From: Gyrodactylus bullatarudis
Lineage: Eukaryota > Platyhelminthes > Monogenea > Gyrodactylidea > Gyrodactylidae
Reading direction: 5' to 3'
NCBI GenBank assembly: GCA_012064415.1
Contig: SSNU01000101.1
Span: forward strand, 247,382-311,381
Length of the DNA: 64,000 bases
Shown: positions 47,701-59,745 of the stretch, in pieces
Layout of the letters: the number at the start of each line of letters is the position of its first letter
How positions within the stretch are numbered: position 1 is the stretch's first letter
The notes under the pieces: model-generated
Seen by the model: the letters and a program-made list of their open reading frames with translations, nothing else
Told to the model about the DNA's origin: nothing
Databases searched by the model: none
Translations under genes and position numbers: made by a program

Positions 47701-50700
47701 AGATAATCCATTTACACAAATCAAAATTCAGACCATTATTTTTCAAAAATTCTTGTTTAGCATGATCTATTCTATTGAAAGACCTCTTAACGAATATACA
47801 CGTGAACAAGGAGTATTAAGGCTAACATTAGTTTCCAGATTAACTGTAGCATGTAAACGTTACCATTAATCTTTTTACTCTTGAACCAAGATTTTTGATA
47901 GTCTTAAGACTATCGGATTGGTTAGCTAAACTGGAATCTTTGATAGTCTAGAAACTCAAGGAAATCTCAAGAATAGGGAGTATTAAGACTAAAATTAGTT
48001 TCCAGATTCATTCAGTCTCAAGACTACCAAGAGTAACAAAATTAACGGTAACATATATATTGTTGTTGAAAGAATTGAGGAAAAAATTCAACAAGTTTGT
48101 AGAGTAGATGAAAAACAATGATAGTTTAGGTAATCAAAGAATTCTGTTTCCATATATAAATTCCAAATCTTTAGTTGTGGCAAAACATTATTTCAAGAAA
48201 TAGGTTATGATTATTCCATTGAAATCGAGAAACAAATAATTTTCAAGAGGTAAGCAAATAGAATAGTAGAGAGGAGAAAAGAGAATTCCTTCCCACTAAT
48301 GAGAGCTGAAATATAAAACTATTCTCATCAAGGTATCAACATTTTCTGACGATTTTTTGGTAAAAGGCACACTTTTGCCAATTTTTGGATAAAACTTCGT
48401 AAAAAATGTTTTCAGAAGCATTTGGAGACGTTTTGATTTATCCATTCATAAAACATTTTGATAGGTGATTTCAAGGTAAGAGGGGAATCAAAGGTCGTTT
48501 TCAGGATCATCAAGAGACAAGAAAAAAATGGTCGTTGAGATTTTTGCTGTTTGAAAATTAATAAACTAGATCAGTTCAAAATATGGTTCTTTCAAAAATT
48601 GAATAATGATAATTAGTCTCTTTATCTATTCCAACCAAAAAAATCACAAAAAAATGAAAAATAAAAATGTCTCCAAATCTTTCCAAAAAGATTTTTTACG
48701 AATTTTTAATTAATGTTAAGAATGAGTAGTTATATAATTTTGATTTCAAGATACGTACGATTTCTGCACTTAGTATAGTGGTCGCAAAATTTAGGTTTTC
48801 ACTTTAATTTTTCCTTTAACTTCCTTATTCTAGATCCAATTCTAATAAAACATATACCAATAGAATTGTTACAGCCCATACAACATTTTGATAATGTTAT
48901 TTTTACAAATTCATTCAACGGTATTTGAAAAATTCAAAAATACTATACTTCATTAAGATACAAAACGCAATATTTTGGTTTCCAACGATAACTAAGGCCA
49001 TCAGGGCCATCTAAATTGAATTTCTTCTCATCTGTAAATATGGCTCTTTTCCAATCAAATTTCTCTCTTATTTTTCCTTTGACCCAGTCTAGGTGTCTCG
49101 ATTTATCAATTTCAGATAAGAAACAAACTTGTTTTGTCTTCCTCCAACGACATTCAAGGTTTTTCTTGACAGTATTTTGGAGTGCTCGTAAACTAATGTT
49201 GAGATTCAGTTCATTTCTTATCTGTGAACAATTCTTCCCATCTTTTTCAATCATTCTTTTGATATTTCCCAACATCAAATTAATAATTTTAGGCTTAGGA
49301 CCTCGCTTAAATAATTTTTTCTTGTACCTCTTTTTTTAGAAGGTTTTGATGGTTGTAAACGAACAACAAAGCAATTTGGCTATTGCTCGGTTGCTTAAAT
49401 TTCGGTTCTTGCGCTCAAAAAGCTCATTCAAACGATCTTTCGTGAGTAGCCGATTTCGGGCTGTAACAATTCTATTGGTATATGTTTTATTAGAATTGGA
49501 TCTAAAATAAGGAAGTTAAAGGAAAAATTAAAGTGAAAACCTAAATTTTGCGACCACTATAGTTATAATTCATTGGAACTCACCTGAATTTGTGTTGTAT
49601 AACTATTTCTGAGTTGAGGATATTCTGGGTTAAATGGATATTTAGATAGGAATCACTGAAACAGGGAAAATCTAAAGAAGAAAAAAATACTCATGACTCA
49701 GGGATAAAACAATTCAGTTCAGAATCGATTAGTAATACCTCTATTGATAGAGTTTGGCTAAAATGCATTTTCAAAGAATCTAAAAATAGTCTAGCATAAT
49801 ATCAGCATTCTCGGAGGGAGGTCTTCAAATATATTTTACGACAATAATGGACTTCTTGCATCAGTATTAACATTGACAAGAGTCGACAAAATGTTTCCGA
49901 TTATTATTGATATAATCAAACTTCAAATGAGTATGGAATCAATAATATTATTATCGAATACGGACGAGTATTCTTGAAGAGGTAAATTAGAAATTAAATT
50001 ATGTATTCGAAATGCTTTTACTGAATTGGGTGAATTTTCGTTGGGATTTCTTGGAAAACGATCGATTTCATCAAGATTGACTGAAGGAAAATGCAAGGGA
50101 TGTACAATATTATTTATATATTTAATAGAAATATTCATTTCTAAGAGGATTTAGAGTAAATATTGAGTGATAAAGCTTTTATGGAGGTACAATTTTATTT
50201 TTTATTTATGTGATCTTGTGAGATATCTGACACTATAGCGATAAGAGAAAACAATAATTTTGAATTTGGAAACAAAATGAAACTCTCATTAATCTGTTAA
50301 AAAGTTGAATTTTTGATTTCTTAAAACAGATCGAGGGAAAAAATTATTATTTTTACTTCGATACCAATTCATTTATTTTAGTCAACTATTATAAATTTAG
50401 GTATAAATCAAAACCACCGTGTAAAATTAAATTTATCTTGAGTCATCATGTGAAATTGACTGTATTTAAAAAAAACAAAAATTAATGTTTTGAAAAAAAG
50501 TAACTTCCTTTGTATTAGTATAGCATGTGTTTCACTAATGATGGGGCTGAGATCTTTCCGTATTCCAGGAGATTAATAGATTTACTATCGAATTGGTACG
50601 TGCCTTCAAAGGCACAGCGGGACTTTAAAGTTTAAACAGCGGAAAACCAGAATATTATCATTTCCAATCGTATTTTTAAAATAAATAAATTCCCAGGGTC

Positions 50701-53700
50701 GGAGATGAAAAGATGATAACCCAAAAAAACTTGCTTGAAATTTGAGCAAATTTATGCTTCACCATGAAATATTTATGATACAAAAAAATGGAGGGAATTA
50801 AATTTCTCCCTATGTTCTTTAAATGGCATTTTTGCAGCTCTGGTTATAAGAATCTATATTTTTCTGAACAAAATTTTCGTATCAACAATAATACTGTTGA
50901 CTGTACAGTGTGCATTAAGCCATTTCAAACAACTTAAGATGCAGATGAGTTACACAACCATAAATTAATAATTTACATAAACAGAAAAAGGCTGATGTAT
51001 TAAAAACATTTACTGATGAAAGAGTTTTATCAATTATAAACACTAAAATACTAATTAGGTCACAAACAAGAAATAAAGGAAAGACATAATTAAGAAAGAT
51101 TACTGTAGAGATTTTCATATGAGAGCCAATTTATTCATTTCGTATAAAAAAAGAAACAAGTCTCTTGTTTACTGTAAAACATTAAAGTATCCTATGTATT
51201 TTAAAATAATCAAATACCGATTCCACCTAGTGTGTTAGGTGTAAAATATGAGTTAGTACATCGAATAATTGTGCCAACCTAACTTTCAAAAAAAACAAAA
51301 CGTGTATAATGATATTTTTCTAACGCTGAGTCTTATGTCTAAGACAAGAGATGTGTGACTTGAAGATGATATAAGATTACAAAAAGTAGATTAATTAATA
51401 AGATTCTAATTATTGATTAGTAATCAAGTGCTTGATAAAATACTTGACAGAAAAACAAAAATAATCCCAAGAATACAAAAGGAGGGATTCGCTGGTCTGT
51501 GTGTTGGATTTGCATTGTTCACCTTGGTTCGATTCTCGGTTACGGTATATTGAAAAATCTTAACGATTAAAAACGAAACGCCTTTATGCCTGCCATACAT
51601 TTTTGGATTGTTTCTTTACTAATAGCTTATAAAGCTAAAAAAAATTCATGGTCATAATCGGTTTCTTTGACTAATCGGGATCCTAATAATCAACTTTTGA
51701 TCACTCTCTCACTTTTAAATCAACAAAAATTATCAACTCAAAGTTCAAAAAAATGGGAATTCGGCGCCATTGCTAGATTTGAAATATGCCATAACTTTCT
51801 TAAAATTTGATTTTTTTCAAATTTTTTTTCTTCAGATCCTGAAAGTGGAACCTACGATCTAGATTCCAAAAAATCTTGATCAAATTCGATTTCTTGATGA
51901 AGAAATAATAAATAATTTTGTAAAAAGCATAAGTTCTCATCTTCATATTAATTAGGTGTAAATATAAGATACACACTGAGTCTAGTCTTTGAGACTAGAT
52001 GAGTGGCTTCTTCGCATCAAAGATAATAAAATACTATATCAGTGATATAATATCACTTATCCCTGATCAATAGGGCCTCAGTACCGAATAAAATGAAAAA
52101 TTTTATCTCTTAAATTGGAAAATAAATAGAAAAATGTACTTTAAAGAAAATTTAAGGGATTTTGAGTAAAAAAAGTACTTACCTGTAAATTCTTGTAAAA
52201 TTTTGTAGAATTCATATCTCGTGATAAAAAAGTTTCTGAGTTTTGTTACAATTTTTTTTCAAGATAAAAGAAGACCGTTAAACTGCTATAGCAGATATTT
52301 TGCAAAATAAATCCTTTTAGTTGAAATTTTAAAATCTGGAAGGAATATTTTCCATCATGGCTCAAAGCTGCAATCTAGATGATCTTACATGATGAAAGGT
52401 TTATATCAGGAATTTTGTCATCAATTCATCGTCGTTTACTAGTTGAGGAGTCCTATTTTCCAAGATTTAATTTAAAAGCAGTACAATAAAGTATCGTGGA
52501 AACAATTTAGTACAGAAATAGTACCAGCTGCCTTTAAAATGGTATTAGAGAAGCAGATTTTTTCTTCAGATTTTCAAAGCTCAGCCAGTCCTTTGTCTAG
52601 AGTAAAAATAAACCAATTGTACTTTTAAGAGGCCCTACTGATCAGTGATCACTGATCACCAAAATAAAATTAATAATTTGGAAAAATTGCATCAAACCGG
52701 AAAAATACTTCTAGAATAAGAACAATATAAGAATTGATTACTAACTCAAAATTATCAAGTTTAAAATTATTTCTCTTGTGAAAAATTCGAATTTCAACGA
52801 GGTCTGAGGTTTTATCCTACTTTTTGCTATTTTAGAGATATAATTTTGCTAAAATTGCTATTTTCTGACCGCCTTACTCATGAGACATTTCTCCTCTCTA
52901 GGTTTAATATAACAAATTTGAATGATTAAAAGTTGAATTCTCACTTGAAACTAAATGACGCAGCGCGGTTATTTTTAGTTTGGGTGATAGTCTGGCATTC
53001 TGAGTGTCGCAAGAGTTAAACAGTCTGAAATCGTTTCTTCGTTCCAATTTGCGATAACTCCTAGAGCACTCTCCTAGAAAGAGATGAGAATACATTAGTG
53101 ATTACAAGTAATTAGTATTTGAGCTTTTATCAATTTGGAAATTCATGATTTCCATAATTATTCTACCCTCAAAATAAGCTTATTAATTAAAGGATGATAG
53201 ATTTTGATGGGAGTCAAATATTCCTCCCTTCCTAGCGAAATATTCAAATTCTTTTGAATAAAAACTATACGTAATAATTTTGTGGACAAATTAAAGTTTA
53301 GAATTATTCAACTTACTAGCACGATCATTTTCATCTTCAATTTCAGCCTGGATAATTTCTTCAATAACATCCTCCAGGGTGACAATACCGATAATGTTGT
53401 TGTTTTGATTAAGCTGTTGCTTCTGAACAAAAGCAATATGTGGACGACCTGGGTAGAGACGATGAATTCTTTATCTTATTAAATAAATAGTGGTCTTTGT
53501 AGATGTATCAATTTATTGAATAATTATAATTAAAATTAAAATGAAGTAAAAATACCAAATATTTAGATATTAACCCAACCCCCACTCTAGGTTGGAAAAT
53601 ATCAATTAGATATTTTTTCAAGAGCTTTTTTCGCTGAAGCATTCTCTATGCTTGGTTGATCGTAGATAGATTCGGATCCAAATATATTCAAACTACATAT

Positions 53701-56700
53701 TTTTTATCTTGACTAGGAGGGTAGGGAGTGTCTTTTTTGCTCATTTTTTGAGATTTTCCTGATCGTTCTGGTGAGCTTTGGGTCAGTGTAGCATATCTTT
53801 AAGTTCTTAATTCAAACAGTGTTTAGTTTGCCTTGATAAGCTTTTACATGGGCAAGCTTCGTTTAAATCAGTCTTTTCGTCATTTTAATGAACTTTATTG
53901 AACTCACGAATTTTTCACCCTACTCTAACAAAACTGGCCAATGATACTTTTCAAGATATGGTGAATAAACTAGTTGAAAGATGATAGTCTTGACTTAAAC
54001 TCCAACTTTTGGAGTAAAGATAAAAATCTATAAATGTTTTGAGAACAAGATTTGCGAAAAGGTGTGGGAAAGTTGGATTTTGGCAAAAGAGTCGTCTAAT
54101 GAGTAAGTAAATCCATTCGGTTATATACAATTGGATATACTTTAACTACACTCCTTTCAAGGTGAAAAAATGATTCCCGTCTTAATACTATTAGCTTGCT
54201 TTAAGCAATAATTACCCTTGGGAAAGTTTTTATGATTTTCACACTCAAAAGATCTGTCCGTGAGGCTAATTTGATTAAAACAGAAATTAATATTGAATAC
54301 ACTCTATCTTGTATCAAGTTTATAAGTCACCTACTTATGCTAATCTTACTTGGAATATTTTTATTATTTTCAAAAAACTACTACCAAGAGATATACACGT
54401 CATTTTTATTATAAAGGCATATCGATAGGTCATATAGGGAATATTTGCTTGGGATAGAATATTCCCAAACCTAATCTAATTAACCAATCAGATTCATTGT
54501 TTAATTTCCCATGATTCTCAGTAAGATGAGTATTTTTTTATTTTTTTGAGTATTATTCAGAATAACTCTACCTTTTGTAAGTTTTTTTTATTACTTATAA
54601 GTAATACCAATTAGTATTTTTACCAACCCATTTTAAATTCCTTGAGCATTACATCCAAATGAGTTGTATGCGGAACCTTGATTAGAGGTCGATTATAAAA
54701 TTTACAAATGGTAGAGACTGATACATTGTCGTTCTTGTCAACAAATGCCAAATCTTTCATATTCATGACACCGACAATATTCTGACGATCACCGTCATAA
54801 ACTGGAATTCTCGAGTAGCCATTGTAAAAGATGTCGGTAAGAGTGTGAAAGTTGAGGGTGTCATTATAACCCACCATAAAGGTTCTATGGATTGGTGTCA
54901 TAATTGATTCGACATTCTTTTTAGTTATTGACAGAGCTCCGGTCATAATTTTCATTTCATCATTCTTAACTGAGCCAGCGTTCAGCTTGAAAAATGGAAG
55001 AATTATTAAAGTTCCAGGATCAAAATAACAGAAAAAATCAATTATTCTAAAACTATTCTAATGCTTCACCTCATTATTGTTTTTTTCACTATTTGAAAAT
55101 CAATGAAATTTCGATAATTCAACTCATTGTCTAATTCTTTGCCAGTACAAACTAGAAGAAAACATAGTCAGATAGAAATTCAATAAATCCAGAACAGCTC
55201 TCTCAAGATCCACTGGGAAATTTGAGATTTTTTTATTTCGATTTGGCGCCAAATTTCATTTTCTTGTTTGTTTCAAAATGAGAGGTAGATCTGAAGTTAA
55301 TTTTAGGATCAAAACTAGACAAATAAACTTGATAAATGTCTTCGGATGTTTTCCTGGTTGTCAGGTAGAGCACTACTTTTCTTCGCAGACGTGTTTAATT
55401 CGTATAAATGAATCTACTACCTAAAAGGCTCAAATGTTGCGGATCCCGATTAAAAAGATAAAAATATTCCCAAGATATGGAATTTCTATCGGCTTAGTAC
55501 AGTTTGTATGGTGCTCACAAAATTTTGAAATTAGCTTTCTTAGATAACAGTATTTTGGTATGAATAAAATGCTCAGATTCTAAACATTTTAAACAAATTC
55601 TCAGTTAATTTTGCTAGTTTTTTGAAGAAGAGCGGTTCTCTATTGTCAGTTAATAATAATAACTTATTATAATATTTATCAGCTCAAATAATTGGCCTTT
55701 AAACAGTTTTTTCAACTCTCATATGATCCCGCTTAAAGAGTACAGACTTTGTGCAGAAATTTATTCAGTGAAACTTGCAAATACACCATAATAAGAATAA
55801 TAATAGATTATATAATTTTTTTTGAATTATTCATGTGATGCCAGTTATGAAAGAGGGTCAGAATTTTGAAATAAAAAAATTAAATTGAAAAGAGGGTGGA
55901 TAACATTTCCATTGTTACACAAAGAGAGAGTAAGGCCTCTTTTAATTGATTTAAGCATATTTAATAACTTGATTTATTATAATAAAAGACCTAGTTGGAA
56001 ACTTTTATTTGGCACAGAAAGTTCAGCTTTAAGACCAACTGATCAGATCAGACCATTCATTGAACAGTTTAAAACCTTGTATAAGAAATATTTATTGTGT
56101 GACTCCTAACTGTTTTTTATCAGGATAATCTAAATTATTCTAATTAAAATATTAATTTTCCTTCAAGTGATGAAATTATATACATTATCCTTATTTTTAA
56201 AAGAAATACAACACCCTTTTCTTTTTCTATATACAATAGACCATTACAAGCCAGAAGACAACGAACAAGCGAACAACTTTACAGTCAATCTTTACCGAGT
56301 AAAAGAACGTTCCTTTTATTGAGCTTCAAGAAAGCTTTTGAGAGAAAAGAAAGGTTGACCAAGGATCAGAGAATACTTTAACAGAGCAAAAGTCAATTAC
56401 CTGTAATATCAATTGCTCAGAGATTAAAAATGTCATTGATGCCATTGCTAAAAGTGAAAAAAATAAGTTTTAGTTTCAAAAGTTAACATTTCTCCAGTGA
56501 AATATTACATCATGAATATTGACTCTCCGTCAAGCAGTGTGTTTGAGAAGAAGATAAAGGCACCTAGAAGAAAATAAAAGTCCATCATGTTAAGGTAGCC
56601 AATAGGGATCTATTCTCAAACAATTTGATGAACTTCTTGGGACATAGAATTCACAGGTCATAATTTTAAAGACCTTAATCAAGATATTAGCGGCTAATGA

Positions 56701-59308
56701 AACTGCTTTGGGATCAGCCAACTCTTCGAATTGATGCTTTCATTTCAAATATGGGATAAAAAGGGAAAAGAAATTTATGTTTCAAATTTTAATCGGATAT
56801 TTCAATTGAAAATTACAAATTCTTGCAATATTAAATAATTTTATACGTTTGATATTCAAATTACTCAGATGAGTAGTATGTAAATTCGTTTATATCATCT
56901 ATAAATTATCATTTTAACCTTCTTCAGTTTATTTTAAAGCCAACGATATAATTACCCATCTTTGTATTTCTCGTTTATGATTTAGAAATTATCTATTAGA
57001 ATTTGATATGCATAAATATCAATTAAAATTAGTTTACAAATATCCATTACTGTTCATTTTTATAAGTTTTTAGTTAGTAGATTCAATAAGAATACAGCCT
57101 ACCTTTACTAAACTACTTTTAATAATTAGTAAATATTCAAAGAACATTTCAGATTTCAAATTGAATCAAAAAAAATTCCTATTGGCTTATTTTATCATTT
57201 TCACATGAGAGCTTGTTTTAAAAAGTAAGACTAACCAAATAAATCAATGTATAACTTTGAAATTAGGATATATGCTAGTGAATTTGGTTTAAAAATTTTG
57301 AGGTCTCAGAAACTTGTATTTTTTCTTCTTCTAGGACAAAAATATATTAAATTTCAAGTCAAAAGACCATTGAACAAAAGGTGTTAAAGATCTATTTTAT
57401 TGAAATTTCATTTTTTTCACCTTCTTATTTTTTCTTATCAGAAATGAATTGATTTCATGAGAAATCATTTCGGCAATATAAATAATGAAAATATAATTTT
57501 TTTCAGAAAATTATCCCTTTATATTACAAATGTACTGAACTACAAAAAACGTAAATTTTAGAATGAAAAATACTTGGTAACCAGCTAAAATAATGTTTGA
57601 ATAAAAATTGATCCTAATTTTATTCGGATGCGTAGCTATTAAAAGATAATCCTGTCAATATTCTCTCATAATTTATTCGATAAATGAATAACATTCTTAT
57701 TCTAAACCTAACTGATTTCTAATCAAAACCAAATTGAAATACAAATACAATTCAAATCATGGATCATAGAGATGATTTTCTAATAAATTGGTCTCTAGCA
57801 AAATAACCCTTTTTCTATATACTTTAAAAGATTTTGGCAGTATGTTCATAAGATTCTGAAAATTTGATTAAACTTTTAGTCTGTAGTTTTCGAGAAATAT
57901 TCGAATTTGTGTTTTATCGAATTTTAGGTCTTATTTTGGCTCTAAAATGTTTATATTTAATTCAAAAAAAAAACAGAAAAAAAAAACTGGTTGCCTCAAA
58001 CTTTTGAGCTACCTCTTCTGGTCTAGAAGCTTTGCTCAATATTATCTGTCAAATTTCAATTTTTTTAGCTAAAGGGAAAAATTCAAATCTCTTTGAAGCT
58101 GTTAGGACTAGTCCAGGAGAATTTCTTTAAATTGACATGACAATTATGAATCTGCTCTGAAAATTAGGAAAAACGTCTCGAAAATAACCAAAAACGGTGA
58201 AAAACTAGGCTTTTTAACTGCTTTCTGATCAAACTGAAAATTTAATTCAAATCTTAAAAAATTAACCATAAAAAAGCATATTCATAAATTTAAGCTTTTA
58301 TCATTCATGTCAATGCAAAAATGTTTTTACAAGACTGTGTAAATGATTAAAGATATTGTGTACTTGTAAAATTTCACTCACCTGTTCTTCAATAAAAACG
58401 CTTAGTTTATCCCTGGTATAGACAAGCTGAATATCCCTTCCGATTATCTTATCTAGAAGGAAACTTATTGGATAGGCAATCGGAAAGGTTAATATGATGA
58501 CAAAATAAGTGAGAAAAATTGTCTTTGCTCCAACAGCGAGTGAGTAACGAGAACAAACAGCTTGTGGAATAATCTCACCAAGTACTGTAATGCCAAAAGT
58601 TGAAATGATCACAGCAACAATGCCACTCCCAATTAAATCATCCATGAGAATAGTTAAGGAGGTATTTACCAAAACATTTCCCAGCAATAGTGCACATAAA
58701 AGGAGATTACCCTTTTCTCGTACAGGCTTAATTTTTTTGGCATAATGTCGTTCAGTGAAGGAGCCCGCTGTTTCTAGTATCCTCAACTCAGTTAAGCCCA
58801 AGGACATTAGACCCAAATTTAATCCACTGAAAAGACCTGATAAAATAAATAAAACGATGATAAAAATGATATGCAGCCAGAGGGGAATAAGAGGCCTTTG
58901 AATCGTAAATTTGATTGGAACATCATTATCAATGTAGACTGGGTAAATCCAAGAGTTATTCCTTTTAAAGCAAATGTAATAATCATGATAAGGATTTTCA
59001 AGAATAAAATCAACATGTAGAACAGTTTCACGGATATAATTAACATGAAACTCTTCAGTAACAATATCACACGAGTTGGAATGAGATTTAGAAATCAATG
59101 AAAATCCAATTATTGTAAATTTGTCCAGCTTCTGGCCAAATATTTCTATACTAACATTTTTATTTCCAGGCAAGTTGATTTCATTCTCTTTGACAGAATC
59201 ACTTTCTCTGGGAAGAATTCCATGAATTTCAGGGAAATAATCTATTCCTTGAATAAGATTTATACATTTCAATGCGATTAAGACTATTCGTACGAAACTG
59301 ATTAACAT
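44787..59308 (-). CDS. CNNM: CNNM / cyclin-M metal transport mediator (8 exons, about 716 aa)
   Basis: CNNM proteins (uex in Drosophila) are plasma-membrane or basolateral proteins that mediate magnesium transport. Exons on the minus strand are 59308-58382, 54985-54628, 53448-53317, 53073-52945, 50080-49966, 47276-47119, 47047-46829 and 44899-44787; all phases agree and total 2151 nt. Residues 1-21 form a signal peptide and about 22-140 the extracellular domain. The DUF21 membrane domain (about 140-290) has [26 protein letters not shown] and [10 protein letters not shown]. The CBS pair (about 320-470) has [38 protein letters not shown] and [15 protein letters not shown]. The C-terminal cyclic-nucleotide-binding-like domain (about 475-700) has ERRNDFRLF and [13 protein letters not shown]. 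Exon 1 alone codes for 309 residues. The fifth exon (49966-50080) is the weakest call: its phases fit but its donor would be GTCCGT. The exon 2 donor is GTTGGT. The protein is shorter than vertebrate CNNMs, mainly in the C-terminal region. Confidence 0.9.
44900..46828. other. CNNM intron 7
   Basis: A small family A element with both ends lies at about 44945-45105. Family B similarity is at 45120-45330, a 46255-46325 fragment is shared with the palindrome at 38303, and a family A end lies at 46565-46755. No nested gene. Confidence 0.45.
47858..48053. mobile_element. Small TGTTA-end MITE, about 196 bp (tentative)
   Basis: The right end CGGTAACA followed by TATA matches the Ginger-type ends. 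The left end is degraded (CGTTACC, preceded by TAAA). The arms share TTACTCTTG and TAGTCTT(A/G)AGAC. A 30-bp segment with TTAGTTTCCAGATT occurs outside the left end (47805-47842) and again inside the right part (47977-48015), which implies a partial duplication. It lies in CNNM intron 5. Confidence 0.45.
48776..49559 (-). mobile_element. Tc3-like (Tc1/mariner) transposon, 784 bp, internally deleted
   Basis: Inverted repeats of about 102 bp: GTGGTCGCAAAATTTAGG starts the left end, and the complement lies at the right (49458-49559). TA lies on both sides at 48774-48775 and 49560-49561, the usual Tc1/mariner target duplication, although TATA makes the exact edge ambiguous. The interior contains part of a transposase on the minus strand. 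It lies in CNNM intron 5 (47277-49965). Confidence 0.88.
48943..49459 (-). pseudogene. Tc3-like transposase fragment
   Basis: The N-terminal part reads through a helix-turn-helix ([18 protein letters not shown]), then meets an in-frame TAA at about 49338. In the same frame it continues through a basic stretch with KRGPKPK to the first catalytic block [15 protein letters not shown], which is diagnostic for Tc3-type transposases. The frame ends after [15 protein letters not shown]. The segments that should bear the second and third catalytic acids are deleted, so it is inactive. Confidence 0.88.
50081..52944. other. CNNM intron 4
   Basis: Contains an S2 SINE (51484-51605), a family A copy (about 51640-51960) and a 20-nt perfect palindrome at 52639-52658. 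No nested gene was recognised. Confidence 0.45.
51484..51605 (+). mobile_element. tRNA-derived SINE (family S2)
   Basis: The tRNA-like head ends with a B-box GGTTCGATTCTCGG; the A box is eroded (GCTGGTCTGTG). Then follows the S2 body: GGTATATTGAAAAATCTTAA, AAAACGAAACGCCTTTATGC, GCCATACATTTTT. It shares head and body with 30713-30797 and, more distantly, with 33985-34150. Confidence 0.6.
54986..58381. other. CNNM intron 1 (3.4 kb)
   Basis: AT-rich. A plus-strand stretch at 55885-56400 has two open segments (55885-56109, and about 56240-56390 with basic, Gln-rich coding potential). No family, start or splice pair supports a nested gene. No clear mobile element was seen apart from a weak family A fragment near 55215-55330. 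Confidence 0.45.
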
Positions 59309-59745
59309 TAAGAACTATTATATTAGAAAATAAAATTTGAAAATTAAACTTTGAAATTTGATGCATTAAAAAATCATTTTCGTTTTAAGTGCAAGTTTTA
59401 CATTGAGTTTTAAATTGTAAGAGTATTTTCAAATTTGAATTGATTGATTTACTTGAAGTAAATAACTTGGCTCAAGTCTAGTTCATGCGAGTCTATTACT
59501 TACTCGGAAATCTAGTTTTGCAGCAAATGAAAAGATCAGATTTGACTTGAAATATTTTAATTCATTCATTTGGAATGTTTGATATGAAAATTAGATAAAA
59601 TCCATTTGGTATTTTGATAAAGATAAATTATTCTGTCAAAGGCACATAATTGAATATCAGCTATAATAATAATAGCAATCATTACTAAAATATTCAAAGG
59701 GATTATCAGGATGTTGTAGAAAAAATCAAAATAAACAAGGATAAA
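59309..59745. other. Spacer between zinc-finger gene and CNNM
   Basis: 437 bp separate the stop of the zinc-finger gene from the CNNM start codon, both on the minus strand. It must hold the 3'UTR of the first gene and the 5'UTR or promoter of the second. No element was recognised. Confidence 0.5.

Noticed and set aside
49016..49339. 107-aa plus-strand frame
   Set aside because: Antisense shadow of the Tc3-like transposase fragment.
55885..56400. Possible nested plus-strand gene in CNNM intron 1
   Set aside because: Two open segments have slightly gene-like composition, but there is no start context, no matching splice pair and no recognisable family.
58819..59070. 83-aa minus-strand frame
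   Set aside because: Other-frame shadow of CNNM exon 1.
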